Shown here piece by piece: positions 1-7,656 of a DNA stretch of 64,000 nt. The stretch covers positions 1 through 64,000 of the forward strand of contig NZ_BDBH01000013.1 of the NCBI RefSeq assembly GCF_001612885.1, read 5' to 3'. A program made the position numbers and the translations under genes. The notes under the pieces are model-generated. The model was not told where the DNA came from, made no database searches, and worked only from the letters and a program-made list of their open reading frames with translations. Origin of the DNA: Nocardia harenae NBRC 108248. GTDB lineage: Bacteria; Actinomycetota; Actinomycetes; Mycobacteriales; Mycobacteriaceae. Position 1 is the stretch's first letter. Every line of letters begins with the position of its first letter.

Positions 1-129
1 GGACACAGAGAATGCCCAGGTCAGGGCGGTGCAAACCAGGCCGAATCACAGCCGTGTGACCCAGCACACGACGGCTGGCCGTCCCTATGGGTAAACCGCC
101 TGTTCATCCGGCCCTCCTAGCCTCGGGAC

Positions 130-930
130 GTGCAGTGCTACACGCGCTTCGTCGCCATCGGGGACAGCCAGACCGAGGGGGTCGGCGACCCCGATGATTC
201 CGGCGGGTTGCGGGGTTGGGCGGACCGCTTCGCCGACATGCTCGGTGGCGAGGCCCCGGAGTTCCGCTATGCCAATCTGGCGATCCGCGGCAGGCGGGCG
301 GGGCAGATCCGCGCGGAGCAGCTGGAGCCGGCCCTGGCCATGCAGCCGGATCTGACCGCGGTGCTGGCGGGGCTGAACGACCTCATCCGGCCGCGCTTCG
401 ACCGGGAGGCGCTGCTCGCCGATCTGGCCGCGCTGATCGAGCCGTTCCGGGCGGCCGGTTCCACGGTGGTCACCTTCACCTTCCCCGATATCGGGGCGAT
501 CGCGCCGGTGGTGCGGCCGCTGGCGGGGCGGATCCGGCAGCTCAATGCCGATATCCGGGAGATGGCGGCGCGCTACGAGGCGGTGCTGGTGGATTTCGAG
601 CCGGTGCCGGTGGCCGCGCACCGGCTGCTGTGGGCGCAGGACCGGCTGCACCTGAGCCCGATGGGGCACGAGATGGTGGCGCGGGCGGTGGCCGAGGCGC
701 TGCGGGTGCCCGGCGCGGACGGGTCGTGGCGGCAGCCGCTGCCGCCGGTGCGGCAGCGGCGGGGCGAGCAGGTCTTCGACGAGCTGCGCTGGGCGACGGT
801 GCACATGGTGCCGTGGCTGGTGCGCCGGGCGCGCGGGATCTCGACCGGTGATCGGGTGACGGCGAAGCGGCCGCAGCTCGCTCCGCTGCGCGGGAAGACA
901 GAGCCGCTCCGGCGCTCCGTAGCGGGTTGA
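130..930 (+). CDS. SGNH/GDSL-family hydrolase
   Basis: The 266-residue protein has SGNH-hydrolase blocks: GDSQTEG near residue 12 (nucleophile Ser), GLNDL near residue 81 (block III Asn), and a C-terminal DRLHLSPMGHE (block V Asp and His, residues about 171-180). Members of this family are esterases or lipases with many acyl substrates. No signal peptide is obvious, so it is probably cytoplasmic. The start is GTG, which places the catalytic Ser block about 12 residues in, as usual for the family. The C-terminal 60 residues are basic and look disordered. It stands alone, 29 nt ahead of the next gene on the same strand. The fold is clear; the substrate is unknown. Confidence 0.85.
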   Translation: MQCYTRFVAIGDSQTEGVGDPDDSGGLRGWADRFADMLGGEAPEFRYANLAIRGRRAGQIRAEQLEPALAMQPDLTAVLAGLNDLIRPRFDREALLADLAALIEPFRAAGSTVVTFTFPDIGAIAPVVRPLAGRIRQLNADIREMAARYEAVLVDFEPVPVAAHRLLWAQDRLHLSPMGHEMVARAVAEALRVPGADGSWRQPLPPVRQRRGEQVFDELRWATVHMVPWLVRRARGISTGDRVTAKRPQLAPLRGKTEPLRRSVAG

Positions 931-959
931 TCTCCGACGCGCGGTAGTAGTATTGCCGC

Positions 960-1514
960 GTGCCGGACCGGATGACGCCCGTCGCGCCCTTGCGCGGGGC
1001 CTTCGTCGGGTCCGGCTCCGGGGCGGTGGCGGCGGCCGCGCACGCCATGGGCGGCGGGGTGGTGGCGCCCGGCGGGCCCGCGACGGCGGCGCTGCTCGCG
1101 GTCTGCTGCCTGGTCGGGGTGCTGGTCGAGGCGGTGCCGCAGCGGCCGGGGTTCGGGCGGCTGCTGCTGGTGCTCGCGCTGGGGCAGGCGGCCGGGCACT
1201 CGGCGCTGACGCACGCGCCCGAGCAGCACCACGGGGCGCATTCGAGCGCGGTCATGCTGGCCGCGCACCTGGTGGCGATTCCGCTCGGGGCGGTGCTCAT
1301 CGGCGCGGCCGAGCGAGCGGCGGGCGCGGGGATCGCGGCGCTGGCGCGGCTCGCCGCGGTGCCCGGTGGTGCACACGCGGCGATCGTGCCGATACGAATC
1401 CGGCCGCGTCGCAGCAGTTTTCGCGCGGGGAGACCGGGCACGCTGGTGTCAGGGCGTGGGCTGCGGGGGCCGCCGGGCGGGGCGGGTCGCCCGCTGTACC
1501 GCCGGTTCGTGTGA
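960..1514 (+). CDS. Small membrane protein upstream of the copper chaperone
   Basis: The 184-residue protein has two or three hydrophobic segments (about residues 20-55, 63-80 and 95-125) and a short His-containing stretch (HAPEQHHGAH, about residues 85-94) that could bind metal. The tail after residue 140 is basic, Gly/Pro-rich and probably disordered. The GTG start lies 29 nt after the previous gene. The next gene, a PCu(A)C copper chaperone, starts 46 nt downstream, so a role in copper or other metal handling at the membrane is plausible. I do not recognise a named family. Confidence that it is coding rests on position and hydrophobic pattern. Confidence 0.6.
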   Translation: MPDRMTPVAPLRGAFVGSGSGAVAAAAHAMGGGVVAPGGPATAALLAVCCLVGVLVEAVPQRPGFGRLLLVLALGQAAGHSALTHAPEQHHGAHSSAVMLAAHLVAIPLGAVLIGAAERAAGAGIAALARLAAVPGGAHAAIVPIRIRPRRSSFRAGRPGTLVSGRGLRGPPGGAGRPLYRRFV

Positions 1515-1560
1515 CCGGCGGCGATTCCCCCTTCCCTTTTCGCAGGTTCGGAGTTTCTCC

Positions 1561-2067
1561 ATGGCTGTACTCTCCCCGCGCGCCCGGCGGCTCGTCACCG
1601 CGAGCGCCTTTCTCCCGCTGGTACTCGCGGGCTGCTCCACCCCCGCCGCCCCCGGCCGTTCGGCCGACGCGGTGACCGTCGGCGACCAATGGGTCAAGGC
1701 CGCGGACAGCGGCATGTCCGCGGGCTTCGGCGAGCTGCGCAATACCGGTGCCGAGGCGGTCACCGTGGTCGCGGCGAGCAGCCCGGCCGCGGGCCGGTTG
1801 GAGCTGCACGAGGTGGTGCCGGATGCCGAGGGCGCGATGATCATGCGCCCGAAGGACGGTGGCTTCACGATTCCGGCGGGCGGCGCGCTCACGCTGCGGC
1901 CGGGCGGCGACCACCTGATGTTCATGGAGCTCGGCGCGCCGCTGCGCACCGGCTCCACGACCGAGGTGGTGCTGACCTTCGCGGACGGCTCCAGCACGAC
2001 CTTCAGCGCGCAGGTGCGCGATTTCGCCGGGGCGCAGGAGGAGTACGCCCCGGGGCACGGTGCCTGA
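1561..2067 (+). CDS. PCu(A)C-type copper chaperone lipoprotein
   Basis: Residues 1-25 form a lipoprotein signal with a lipobox ending LAGC, so Cys25 should be lipidated and the protein anchored outside the membrane. The mature domain is a PCu(A)C fold. Its copper ligands His83, Met93/Met95, His118 and Met120 follow the family pattern H-X(about 11)-M-X(about 22)-H-X-M. Family members carry Cu(I) to cytochrome oxidase or guard against copper. The ATG at 1561 is chosen because it starts the signal peptide; the reading frame stays open far upstream, but that part is not protein-like. The stop overlaps the start of the DyP peroxidase gene by 8 nt, so the two are probably co-translated. Confidence 0.88.
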   Translation: MAVLSPRARRLVTASAFLPLVLAGCSTPAAPGRSADAVTVGDQWVKAADSGMSAGFGELRNTGAEAVTVVAASSPAAGRLELHEVVPDAEGAMIMRPKDGGFTIPAGGALTLRPGGDHLMFMELGAPLRTGSTTEVVLTFADGSSTTFSAQVRDFAGAQEEYAPGHGA

Positions 2068-3235
2068 GCGGAGCCGGTTCGGCCGGCGGCGGCTGCTCGG
2101 CGGCGGCGCCGTCGCGCTCGGCGCCGCCGGCCTCGGTACCGCCGCGCTGGCGGCGGGCCGGGCCGAGCCGGGCGACCCGGGGCTCGCGACCGAACCGTTC
2201 CACGGGGTGCACCAGGCCGGGATCGCCACCCGGCCGCGGGCGCGGATCAGCTACCTCGCCTTCGACCTGCGGCCCGGCGTCGGCCGGGACGACCTGGCCG
2301 GGCTGCTGCGGATCTGGACCGAGGACAGCGCGCGGCTCACCGCGGGACGTCCGGCGCTGACCGATACCGAGCCGGAGCTGGCACTGCGCCCGGCCCGGCT
2401 CACGGTGACGGCCGGGCTCGGCCCCGGCGCCTTCGCGGCGGCGGGGCTGGAGGCGGTCCGCCCCGAGTGGCTGGCGCCGCTGCCCGCCTTCCCGATCGAC
2501 CGGCTCGACCCGCGCTGGTGCGGCGGCGACCTGCTGCTGCAGCTCGCCGCCGACGAGGCGACCGCCGTCGCGCACGCGGCCAGGGTGCTGGCCAGGAGCG
2601 TGCGATCGCTGGTCACCCCGCGCTGGGTGCAGCGCGGCTTCCTGGACGCGGCGCCGGGGCAGACTCCGCGCAACCTCATGGGGCAGCTGGACGGGTCGGC
2701 CAATCCGGAGGGCGCGGAGCTGGCGGGGCTGGTGTGGCTGGACTCCGGCCCGCTGGCGGGTGGCAGCGCGCTGGTGCTGCGCCGGATCGAGACCCAGCTG
2801 GACACCTGGGAGGAGCTCGACCCGGTGTCGAGGGAGCTCGTGGTGGGCAGGCGTATCGCCGACGGCGCTCCGCTCTCCGGCCACCGCGAGTCCGACGAGC
2901 CGGACCTCGCCGCCACCGACGCACTCGGGATTCCGCTCATCCCGCCCTCCTCGCACGTGGCGCGGGCGCGGCACGCGCACGCCGGCGAGCGGTTCCTGCG
3001 GCGGGCGTACAACTACGACGACCCGCCGGAGCCGGGGGCCACCTCGAACTCGGGGCTGCTGTTCGCCGCCTACCAGCGCGACATCGCCGCGCAGTTCCTG
3101 CCGGTGCAGCGGCGGCTGGCCGAATTCGACGCGCTCAACCAGTGGACCGCGCCGATCGGCTCGGCGGTCTTCGCCGTCCTGCCCGGGGTCCCCGCCCCCG
3201 GCGGCTACCTGGGGCAGCCGCTCTTCGAGGGCTGA
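2060..3235 (+). CDS. Dyp-type haem peroxidase, Tat-exported
   Basis: The 391-residue protein starts with a twin-arginine signal (RFGRRRLLGGG, then a hydrophobic stretch to about residue 35). It has the DyP signature GxxDG as GQLDG near residue 212 and a His-rich ARHAHAG region near residue 305 that should hold the proximal haem ligand. Relatives include EfeB/YcdB, which act on haem or dyes outside the membrane. It overlaps the copper chaperone gene by 8 nt. EfeU and EfeO partners are absent, so it is not a full iron-uptake Efe operon. The GTG start is fixed by the Tat signal. Confidence 0.9.
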   Translation: MPERSRFGRRRLLGGGAVALGAAGLGTAALAAGRAEPGDPGLATEPFHGVHQAGIATRPRARISYLAFDLRPGVGRDDLAGLLRIWTEDSARLTAGRPALTDTEPELALRPARLTVTAGLGPGAFAAAGLEAVRPEWLAPLPAFPIDRLDPRWCGGDLLLQLAADEATAVAHAARVLARSVRSLVTPRWVQRGFLDAAPGQTPRNLMGQLDGSANPEGAELAGLVWLDSGPLAGGSALVLRRIETQLDTWEELDPVSRELVVGRRIADGAPLSGHRESDEPDLAATDALGIPLIPPSSHVARARHAHAGERFLRRAYNYDDPPEPGATSNSGLLFAAYQRDIAAQFLPVQRRLAEFDALNQWTAPIGSAVFAVLPGVPAPGGYLGQPLFEG

Positions 3236-3243
3236 AACGGGCG

Positions 3244-3270
3244 CCGCTCCCGCCTAGACGGCGGGAGCGG
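3244..3270. terminator. Bidirectional hairpin terminator
   Basis: An 11-bp perfect stem (3244-3254 with 3260-3270) with a 5-nt loop lies between the convergent ends of the DyP peroxidase gene and the next minus-strand gene. It has no strong U-tract on either side. It probably ends transcription from both directions. Confidence 0.65.
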
Positions 3271-3278
3271 TATCCGGC

Positions 3279-3629
3279 TCAGGTCCAGAGCGTGGCGACG
3301 AGGACGTTGACCACGGCGAGCCCGCCCGCCGCGTCCGCCATCCAGGCGACCTGTTTGCCGCGCTTGGCATCGGCGTGCGCCACCTCGGCGAACCCGGCCA
3401 CCGCGACGGCGATCACCAGCTTCACCCCGATCTTGACCATGTTCGGGTCCTTGCCGAGCGAGTCGATCGACTCGGCCAGCCCGACCAGGACGATCCCGGT
3501 GACCACCTGGGCGCGAGCGCCCCAGACCATCACCGGGTTCACCGCGGGGCGGCCCGCCGCCCAGCCGCCGACCACCGCGGCCATCCCGAGCAGGTGCGCC
3601 ACGACCAGCACGTTGTAGACGAAATCCAT
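3279..3629 (-). CDS. Small integral membrane protein, function unknown
   Basis: The 116-residue protein has about four hydrophobic helices (residues 3-25, 33-50, 66-84, 93-114). It begins with MDFVYNVLVVAHLLGMA, a pattern seen in small actinobacterial membrane proteins of unknown role. There are no catalytic motifs or signal cleavage site. It ends convergently with the DyP gene across a hairpin. It starts 35 nt downstream of the HdeD-like gene's stop on the same strand, so the two may be one transcript. Confidence 0.7.
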   Translation of the reverse strand: MDFVYNVLVVAHLLGMAAVVGGWAAGRPAVNPVMVWGARAQVVTGIVLVGLAESIDSLGKDPNMVKIGVKLVIAVAVAGFAEVAHADAKRGKQVAWMADAAGGLAVVNVLVATLWT

Positions 3630-3663
3630 GGAATCGCAGCCTAGTTCATGCGGAGCATATCTA

Positions 3664-4254
3664 CTACACGGCGTCGTGCACCGCGCCGGCCCGCTCGCTG
3701 TCCCGCTTGACGCCCCAAGCCGTCGCGATCTCCATGATGCCGATCACCACCAGCCAGATGCCCGCCACCCAGGCCAGCGTGGCCACCGAGCCGACCGGCC
3801 AGATCACCAGCACCACACCGGCGATCGCGGTGACCACGCCGAAGAAGCCCTGCACGCCGCGGCCGGGCAGGTTCGGCTCGGAGACGGCGGCCATGACCGC
3901 GCCGATCCCGCGGAAGAGCCAGCCGATGCCGATGAAGATGCCGAGCAGCAGCAGCGAGGCGATCTCGTCGCGGAAGCAGAAGACGCCGAGCACGATCGAG
4001 AGCACGCCGCTGATGAAGGCGAGCACGCGCAGCCCGGTGCTCGCGGGCGCGCCGAACGCCGCGAGCAGCTGCAGCACCCCGCTGACCACCAGGTAGATGC
4101 CGAAGAGCACGCCGGCGACGGCGAGCGTGGCACCCGGCCAGACCAGGATCAGCACACCGAGGATCACCGAGAGGATTCCGGTGACGAGAATCGTTTGCCA
4201 GGCGGCGCGCGCGAGAGCTTGTACCGGGCCCTCGGCCGCTTCGGTAGTCGTCAT
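3664..4254 (-). CDS. HdeD-family (DUF308) membrane protein
   Basis: The 196-residue protein has six hydrophobic helices arranged as three similar hairpins, with repeated LGVLILVWPGATLAVAG-like segments near residues 30-47 and 135-160. This is the layout of the HdeD/DUF308 acid-resistance family. The biochemical function of the family is unknown; in E. coli HdeD supports acid survival. The ATG at 4254 gives a short polar N-terminus before helix 1. It is divergent from the glycosyltransferase gene, with about 200 nt between them. Confidence 0.85.
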   Translation of the reverse strand: MTTTEAAEGPVQALARAAWQTILVTGILSVILGVLILVWPGATLAVAGVLFGIYLVVSGVLQLLAAFGAPASTGLRVLAFISGVLSIVLGVFCFRDEIASLLLLGIFIGIGWLFRGIGAVMAAVSEPNLPGRGVQGFFGVVTAIAGVVLVIWPVGSVATLAWVAGIWLVVIGIMEIATAWGVKRDSERAGAVHDAV

Positions 4255-4453
4255 GACGAGATGCTATGCCCGTTGTCGCAAGCAGCCGCGCTGATTTGCC
4301 GGGAGTTTCTCGTTCCGTGACCCGCGGCACTGGCCGCGGCGTTTACCCGGTGGTGGCGCCGGGTATTCGGTTGCGAGTGACTTTCGGCCCGGCGGACCGC
4401 CTTCCCGCGTCGGAGCCGTCCGGTGAGCATGGTGGAACGAGGAGACTTCTCAG

Positions 4454-5440
4454 GTGGCGGTTGTACTCGCGTTGCAGGCACGCGGCCTCGGTGACCTGCT
4501 CACCGCGGTCCCCGCGCTGCGGGCGCTGCGCCGGGCCCGGCCGGGTGATCACCTCGTGCTGGCCGCGCCGCGCAGGCTGAAGCCGGTCGTCGACCTGATC
4601 GCCTCCGTCGACGCCATCGCCCCCACCGGCCCCGGCGGCGAGCTGCGCTGGGACGGCCCCTGCCCCGACCTCGCGGTGAACCTGCACGGCCCGGACCCGG
4701 CGAGCATCCTGGCGCTGGCCGGGACCGAGCCCGCCCGGATGCTCACCTACCGCAGCGCCGCGCTGCCGCAGTGGGACGGCCCGGAGTGGGATCCGCTGGC
4801 ACACCGGGTGAATCGCTGGTGCGCGCTGTTGGAGTGGAGCGGGATCACCGCCGATCCACGCAATCTGGGGCTGGTGCCGCCGGTCTCGACGGTCAGCAGG
4901 CGGGACTGCGTGGTGGTGCACGTCGGCGCGGGCGCCCCGGCCCGGCGCTGGCCCGCGGACCGATTCGCCGCCGTGGTCCGGCACCTGCTGGTGCTGGATC
5001 GGGAGGTGGTGCTCACCGGCGACGAGCACGAGCGCGAGCTCGCGCTGCAGATCGCGGCCCGCGCCGGGCTGCCGATCGGGCAGGTGCTCGCGGGCGAGCA
5101 GACCCTGCTGGAGTTCGCGGCGACGGTGGCCGAGGCGGCGCTGCTGGTCTGCGGGGAGACCGGAGCGGCGCACCTGGCCACCGCCTTCGGGACCAGGACG
5201 GTGCTGCTCTTCGGCCCGACCTCGCCGCGCACCGAGGGCCCGCCGCCGCACCTGCTCGGCAGGCACTCCGTGCTGTGGGCGGGCGACAGCGGCGACCCGG
5301 AGGCGCCGGAGCCGGACCCCGGGCTGCTCCGGCTCGGCAGCACCGTGGTCATCGAGGCGGTGGACAAGCAGCTCGGCAAGCGGCGCTGGCCCGGGGTCGG
5401 GCCGGAGCGCAGGCGGACGCCCTACCGCCGGGTCGGCTGA
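4454..5440 (+). CDS. Family-9 (heptosyltransferase-like) glycosyltransferase
   Basis: The 328-residue protein opens with ALQARGLGDLLTAVPALRAL, the N-terminal Rossmann motif of glycosyltransferase family 9. Near residue 235 it has GETGAAHLATAFGTRTVLLFGPTSP, the C-terminal nucleotide-sugar site of this family. Actinobacterial members are often annotated as heptosyltransferases, but these bacteria have no LPS, so the acceptor is unknown and may be a cell-envelope glycan or a small molecule. The GTG start follows a GAGGAG ribosome site at about 4438-4443. It is convergent with the ArsR gene, 3 nt apart. Confidence 0.88.
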   Translation: MAVVLALQARGLGDLLTAVPALRALRRARPGDHLVLAAPRRLKPVVDLIASVDAIAPTGPGGELRWDGPCPDLAVNLHGPDPASILALAGTEPARMLTYRSAALPQWDGPEWDPLAHRVNRWCALLEWSGITADPRNLGLVPPVSTVSRRDCVVVHVGAGAPARRWPADRFAAVVRHLLVLDREVVLTGDEHERELALQIAARAGLPIGQVLAGEQTLLEFAATVAEAALLVCGETGAAHLATAFGTRTVLLFGPTSPRTEGPPPHLLGRHSVLWAGDSGDPEAPEPDPGLLRLGSTVVIEAVDKQLGKRRWPGVGPERRRTPYRRVG

Positions 5441-5443
5441 GCG

Positions 5444-5749
5444 TCAGGGCTCGGCGCTCCACGCCTCGTCGATCGCGGCCGCGTAGGCGGCGAGCGCGCT
5501 CGGCCAGTACCGCTCCACGTAGTCCCTGACGTCGGCGAGGCCGCGCGGGTCGAGGTGGTAGAGGCGGCGGTTGCCCTCCGGCCGCATCCGCACCAGCCTG
5601 GCCTCGCGCAGCACCCGCAGGTGCTGGGAGACCGCCGAGCTGGTGACGCCCACCCGCTCGGCCAGCTCGCCGACCGAGCGCGGGGCGGCGGGCAGCGCCT
5701 CGAAGATGGCCCGCCTGGTCGGGTCGGCGAGCGCGACCATGGCGCGCAC
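5444..5749 (-). CDS. ArsR-family winged-helix repressor
   Basis: The protein is a compact winged-helix regulator: MVALADPTRRAIFEAL, then GELAERVGVTSSAVSQHLRVLREARLV as the recognition helix, then the wing. No Cys metal-binding pair is present, so it is probably not a metal sensor; it resembles the SdpR-like, self-regulating subgroup. The frame stays open to 5800, but I place the start at GTG 5749 (or ATG 5740), because the longer N-terminus is encoded by a perfect palindrome that looks like an operator. The gene may be partly leaderless. Its target besides itself is unknown; the divergent M23 peptidase gene starts 200 nt away. Confidence 0.8.
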   Translation of the reverse strand: MRAMVALADPTRRAIFEALPAAPRSVGELAERVGVTSSAVSQHLRVLREARLVRMRPEGNRRLYHLDPRGLADVRDYVERYWPSALAAYAAAIDEAWSAEP

Positions 5750-5752
5750 TCC

Positions 5753-5768
5753 ATTAGTCGGCACTAAT
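5753..5768. promoter_or_regulatory. Palindromic operator ATTAGTCGGCACTAAT
   Basis: Perfect 6-bp arms (ATTAGT/ACTAAT) surround a 4-bp spacer, just upstream of the proposed arsR start. ArsR-family repressors bind AT-rich palindromes of this kind, and the site is strikingly AT-rich for this genome. It is the likely autoregulatory operator. Confidence 0.6.
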
Positions 5769-5802
5769 CCAGTGTGCGCGTCGGCGGCCGTTTCCGTCAA
5801 CC

Positions 5803-5815
5803 GTAACGGGGTTAC
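5803..5815. promoter_or_regulatory. Inverted GTAAC repeat upstream of the M23 gene
   Basis: GTAAC, 3 nt, GTTAC, about 135 nt ahead of the M23 peptidase start. GTAAC-type half-sites are linked to MtrA control of cell-wall hydrolases in related bacteria, usually as direct repeats. This one is inverted, so the assignment is weak. Confidence 0.25.
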
Positions 5816-5948
5816 CGAAAAGCCAGGTCATCCGGGAGCGCTGCGGACGACCAAGATCGAGGGCAGCGTTTCTACCTGGGGTTTCGCGCACGGTGAAGGT
5901 TGCCACAGAATTGCGGGCTGGGGTTTGCGCTGTCGTACGTTCGACGCC

Positions 5949-6587
5949 ATGCCCGTAACCTTCTCGTTATCCGCGCGCCGCACCGTGACCCGGGCGGCCG
6001 CCGCTACCGCCGCCGTGAGCGCCGCGCTCGGGGTGATCGCGGTGGCCGGTCACGATCCGGCCCCCGCTGCCGCGGCCCGCCCCGAACTCGCCGCCGCCGT
6101 GACCCCGTGGGAGGCGCAGCGGCCGCAGACCGTGCCCGCGGCGGTGGTCGAGGAGCAGCACCGCTTCGCGGCCGAGGCGGCCAGGCCCAAGACGGTGCGC
6201 CCGGTGGCGGGCACCCTGACCTCGCTCTTCGGCGCGCGCTGGGGAGCGCTGCACGCCGGGCTGGACTTCGGCGACCCGATCGGCGCGCCGATCGCCGCGG
6301 TCACCGACGGCACGGTGCTGGAGGCGGGGCCTGCCTCCGGCTTCGGGCTGTGGGTCCGGGTGCAGCAGGACGACGGGACCGTCGGCGTCTACGGCCACGT
6401 CAACGACATCCTGGTGCAGGTGGGGCAGCAGGTGCGGGCGGGCGATGTCATCGCCACCGTCGGCAACCGCGGCTACTCCACCGGCCCGCACCTGCACTAC
6501 GAGGTGCACGCGCCGGACGGCGCCAAGCTGGATCCGCTGCCCTGGCTGGCCGCGCGCGGCGTGGACGCGCACCGCCCCGCGGGCTGA
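5949..6587 (+). CDS. Secreted M23 (LytM) peptidase
   Basis: The 212-residue protein has an N-terminal hydrophobic signal or anchor (about residues 14-37), an Ala-rich linker, and a C-terminal peptidase_M23 domain (residues about 85-205). The Zn motifs are HAGLD near residue 104 and HLHYE near residue 183. Such enzymes cut peptidoglycan cross-bridges, or act as division cofactors. All metal ligands expected for an active enzyme seem present. The ATG at 5949 is chosen because it starts the signal sequence. A short inverted GTAAC repeat lies upstream at 5803-5815. The gene stands alone. Confidence 0.9.
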   Translation: MPVTFSLSARRTVTRAAAATAAVSAALGVIAVAGHDPAPAAAARPELAAAVTPWEAQRPQTVPAAVVEEQHRFAAEAARPKTVRPVAGTLTSLFGARWGALHAGLDFGDPIGAPIAAVTDGTVLEAGPASGFGLWVRVQQDDGTVGVYGHVNDILVQVGQQVRAGDVIATVGNRGYSTGPHLHYEVHAPDGAKLDPLPWLAARGVDAHRPAG

Positions 6588-6725
6588 CCCTGCCGGAGTA
6601 CGGCGGCGGCCTGGACCGGGCTGCTCGCGCCGACGCTGTGGCAGGCGCTGCGCGGGGTGCCGGCCGCCACGCCGGACGGGCCGGTGCCGCGCTGCTCGCG
6701 GCGGCGCTCGGGGTGGCGGCGGTGC
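6588..6725. other. Short gene-free stretch
   Basis: No convincing gene is seen between the M23 peptidase and the small Cys-rich protein. One plus-strand frame stays open and is Ala/Gly/Arg-rich, but such frames are common by chance at this GC content. Confidence 0.4.
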
Positions 6726-7046
6726 TCAGCGCAGCCGCTCGGCGTCCCGGGCCAGCGACACGAGTTTCGCGCTGAGCGCGGCCAATTCGACGGCGCCCGC
6801 GCCCTCGTCGACGGCGGTCGCGACATCCTCGGCGGCGCAGCGGGCGGCGAACCAGCGGTCCGCGAGCGCGGCCGCCTCCTGGGCGCTGAGCACCACCGAG
6901 TCGGCCGGGATCCCGGAGCCCTTGAGGCTGTTCCGGTGTTCGTAGGCGCGCTGACGGCACGACTGACGGCAGTACCGGCGCCTGCGTCCGGCCTCCGACT
7001 CGACGATCTCCCGCCCGCACCACAGGCAGGACAGCAAGCGGCGCAT
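6726..7046 (-). CDS. Small protein with a Cys-rich zinc-finger-like N-terminus
   Basis: The 106-residue protein begins MRRLLSCLWCGREI and continues with RRRYCRQSCRQRAYEHRN, giving a CxxC...CxxxC set that could bind one Zn ion, followed by a long helical Ala/Glu-rich segment to the C-terminus. The start is set at ATG 7046; a GTG 12 nt upstream (7058) is also possible. Proteins like this occur in many actinobacteria without a known role, and the basic Cys-rich end suggests nucleic-acid contact. It is divergent from rbpA. Confidence 0.6.
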   Translation of the reverse strand: MRRLLSCLWCGREIVESEAGRRRRYCRQSCRQRAYEHRNSLKGSGIPADSVVLSAQEAAALADRWFAARCAAEDVATAVDEGAGAVELAALSAKLVSLARDAERLR

Positions 7047-7254
7047 GGGGCAGAACACTAGCCGTACCGCGGCCCCGGCGAGAACTCTCGGCCGGAGCGC
7101 GTGCCGCGGGCACCGGGCGGGGCGGGCACCTCGGGCGAGGCACTATCATGGAGGGGTTAGCCGGTTGCCCCGGGAACACCGGCTCGTCATCGAGCGTTGT
7201 ACCGTGCGGCACCGGCCACGTTCGACACGACCTGGACTCGAGGGAGAGGGACAC

Positions 7255-7590
7255 ATGGCAGATCGCGTACTCCGGGGCAGCAGGCTCGGAGCGGTGAGCT
7301 ACGAGACCGATCGCGACCACGACCTCGCGCCGCGCCGCATCGCCCGCTACCGCACCGACAACAACGAGGAATTCGACGTCCCGTTCGCCGACGACGCCGA
7401 GATCCCGCCCACCTGGCTCTGCCGCAACGGCCAGGAGGGGGTGCTCCTCGAGGGCACCGCGCAGGAGGCCAAGAAGGTGAAGCCGCCGCGCACGCACTGG
7501 GACATGCTGCTGGAGCGGCGCTCCAAGGACGAGCTCGAGGAGCTGCTCAAGGAGCGGCTGGAGCTGCTGAAGACGCGCCGCCGGGGTTGA
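7255..7590 (+). CDS. rbpA: RNA polymerase-binding protein RbpA
   Basis: The 111-residue length and sequence match RbpA (Rv2050 in M. tuberculosis). The N-terminus MADRVLRGSRLGAVSYETDR is followed by a core with a CRNG turn near residue 58 and a C-terminal sigma-interaction domain (THWDMLLERRS, then a Glu/Leu helix) at about residues 80-108. RbpA binds the principal sigma factor and the polymerase and stabilises open complexes. The ATG has a strong AGGGAGAGGG ribosome site 5 nt upstream. A very strong hairpin follows the stop. In M. tuberculosis it neighbours ppm1/lnt; here an NRPS block lies between. Confidence 0.97.
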   Translation: MADRVLRGSRLGAVSYETDRDHDLAPRRIARYRTDNNEEFDVPFADDAEIPPTWLCRNGQEGVLLEGTAQEAKKVKPPRTHWDMLLERRSKDELEELLKERLELLKTRRRG

Positions 7591-7594
7591 CCGC

Positions 7595-7640
7595 GCACGA
7601 CGAAGGCTCCCACCGCGACGGGTGGGAGCCTTCGTCGTGC
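7595..7640 (+). terminator. Strong rbpA terminator hairpin
   Basis: A 20-bp perfect stem (7595-7614 with 7621-7640) with a 6-nt loop starts 5 nt after the rbpA stop codon. No U-tract follows, as is common in actinobacteria. It also separates rbpA from the next plus-strand gene 16 nt on. Confidence 0.85.
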
Positions 7641-7656
7641 CCTAGGCTCGGCGCTC

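Noticed and set aside
2060..3235. DyP peroxidase as cargo of an encapsulin nanocompartment
   Set aside because: It has a Tat signal for export and no encapsulin gene lies nearby; encapsulin-loaded DyPs lack a signal and have a C-terminal targeting tail.
5816..5948. A ydaO (cyclic-di-AMP) riboswitch upstream of the M23 peptidase
   Set aside because: I looked for the conserved GGGGAACC-type core and paired arms and did not find them.
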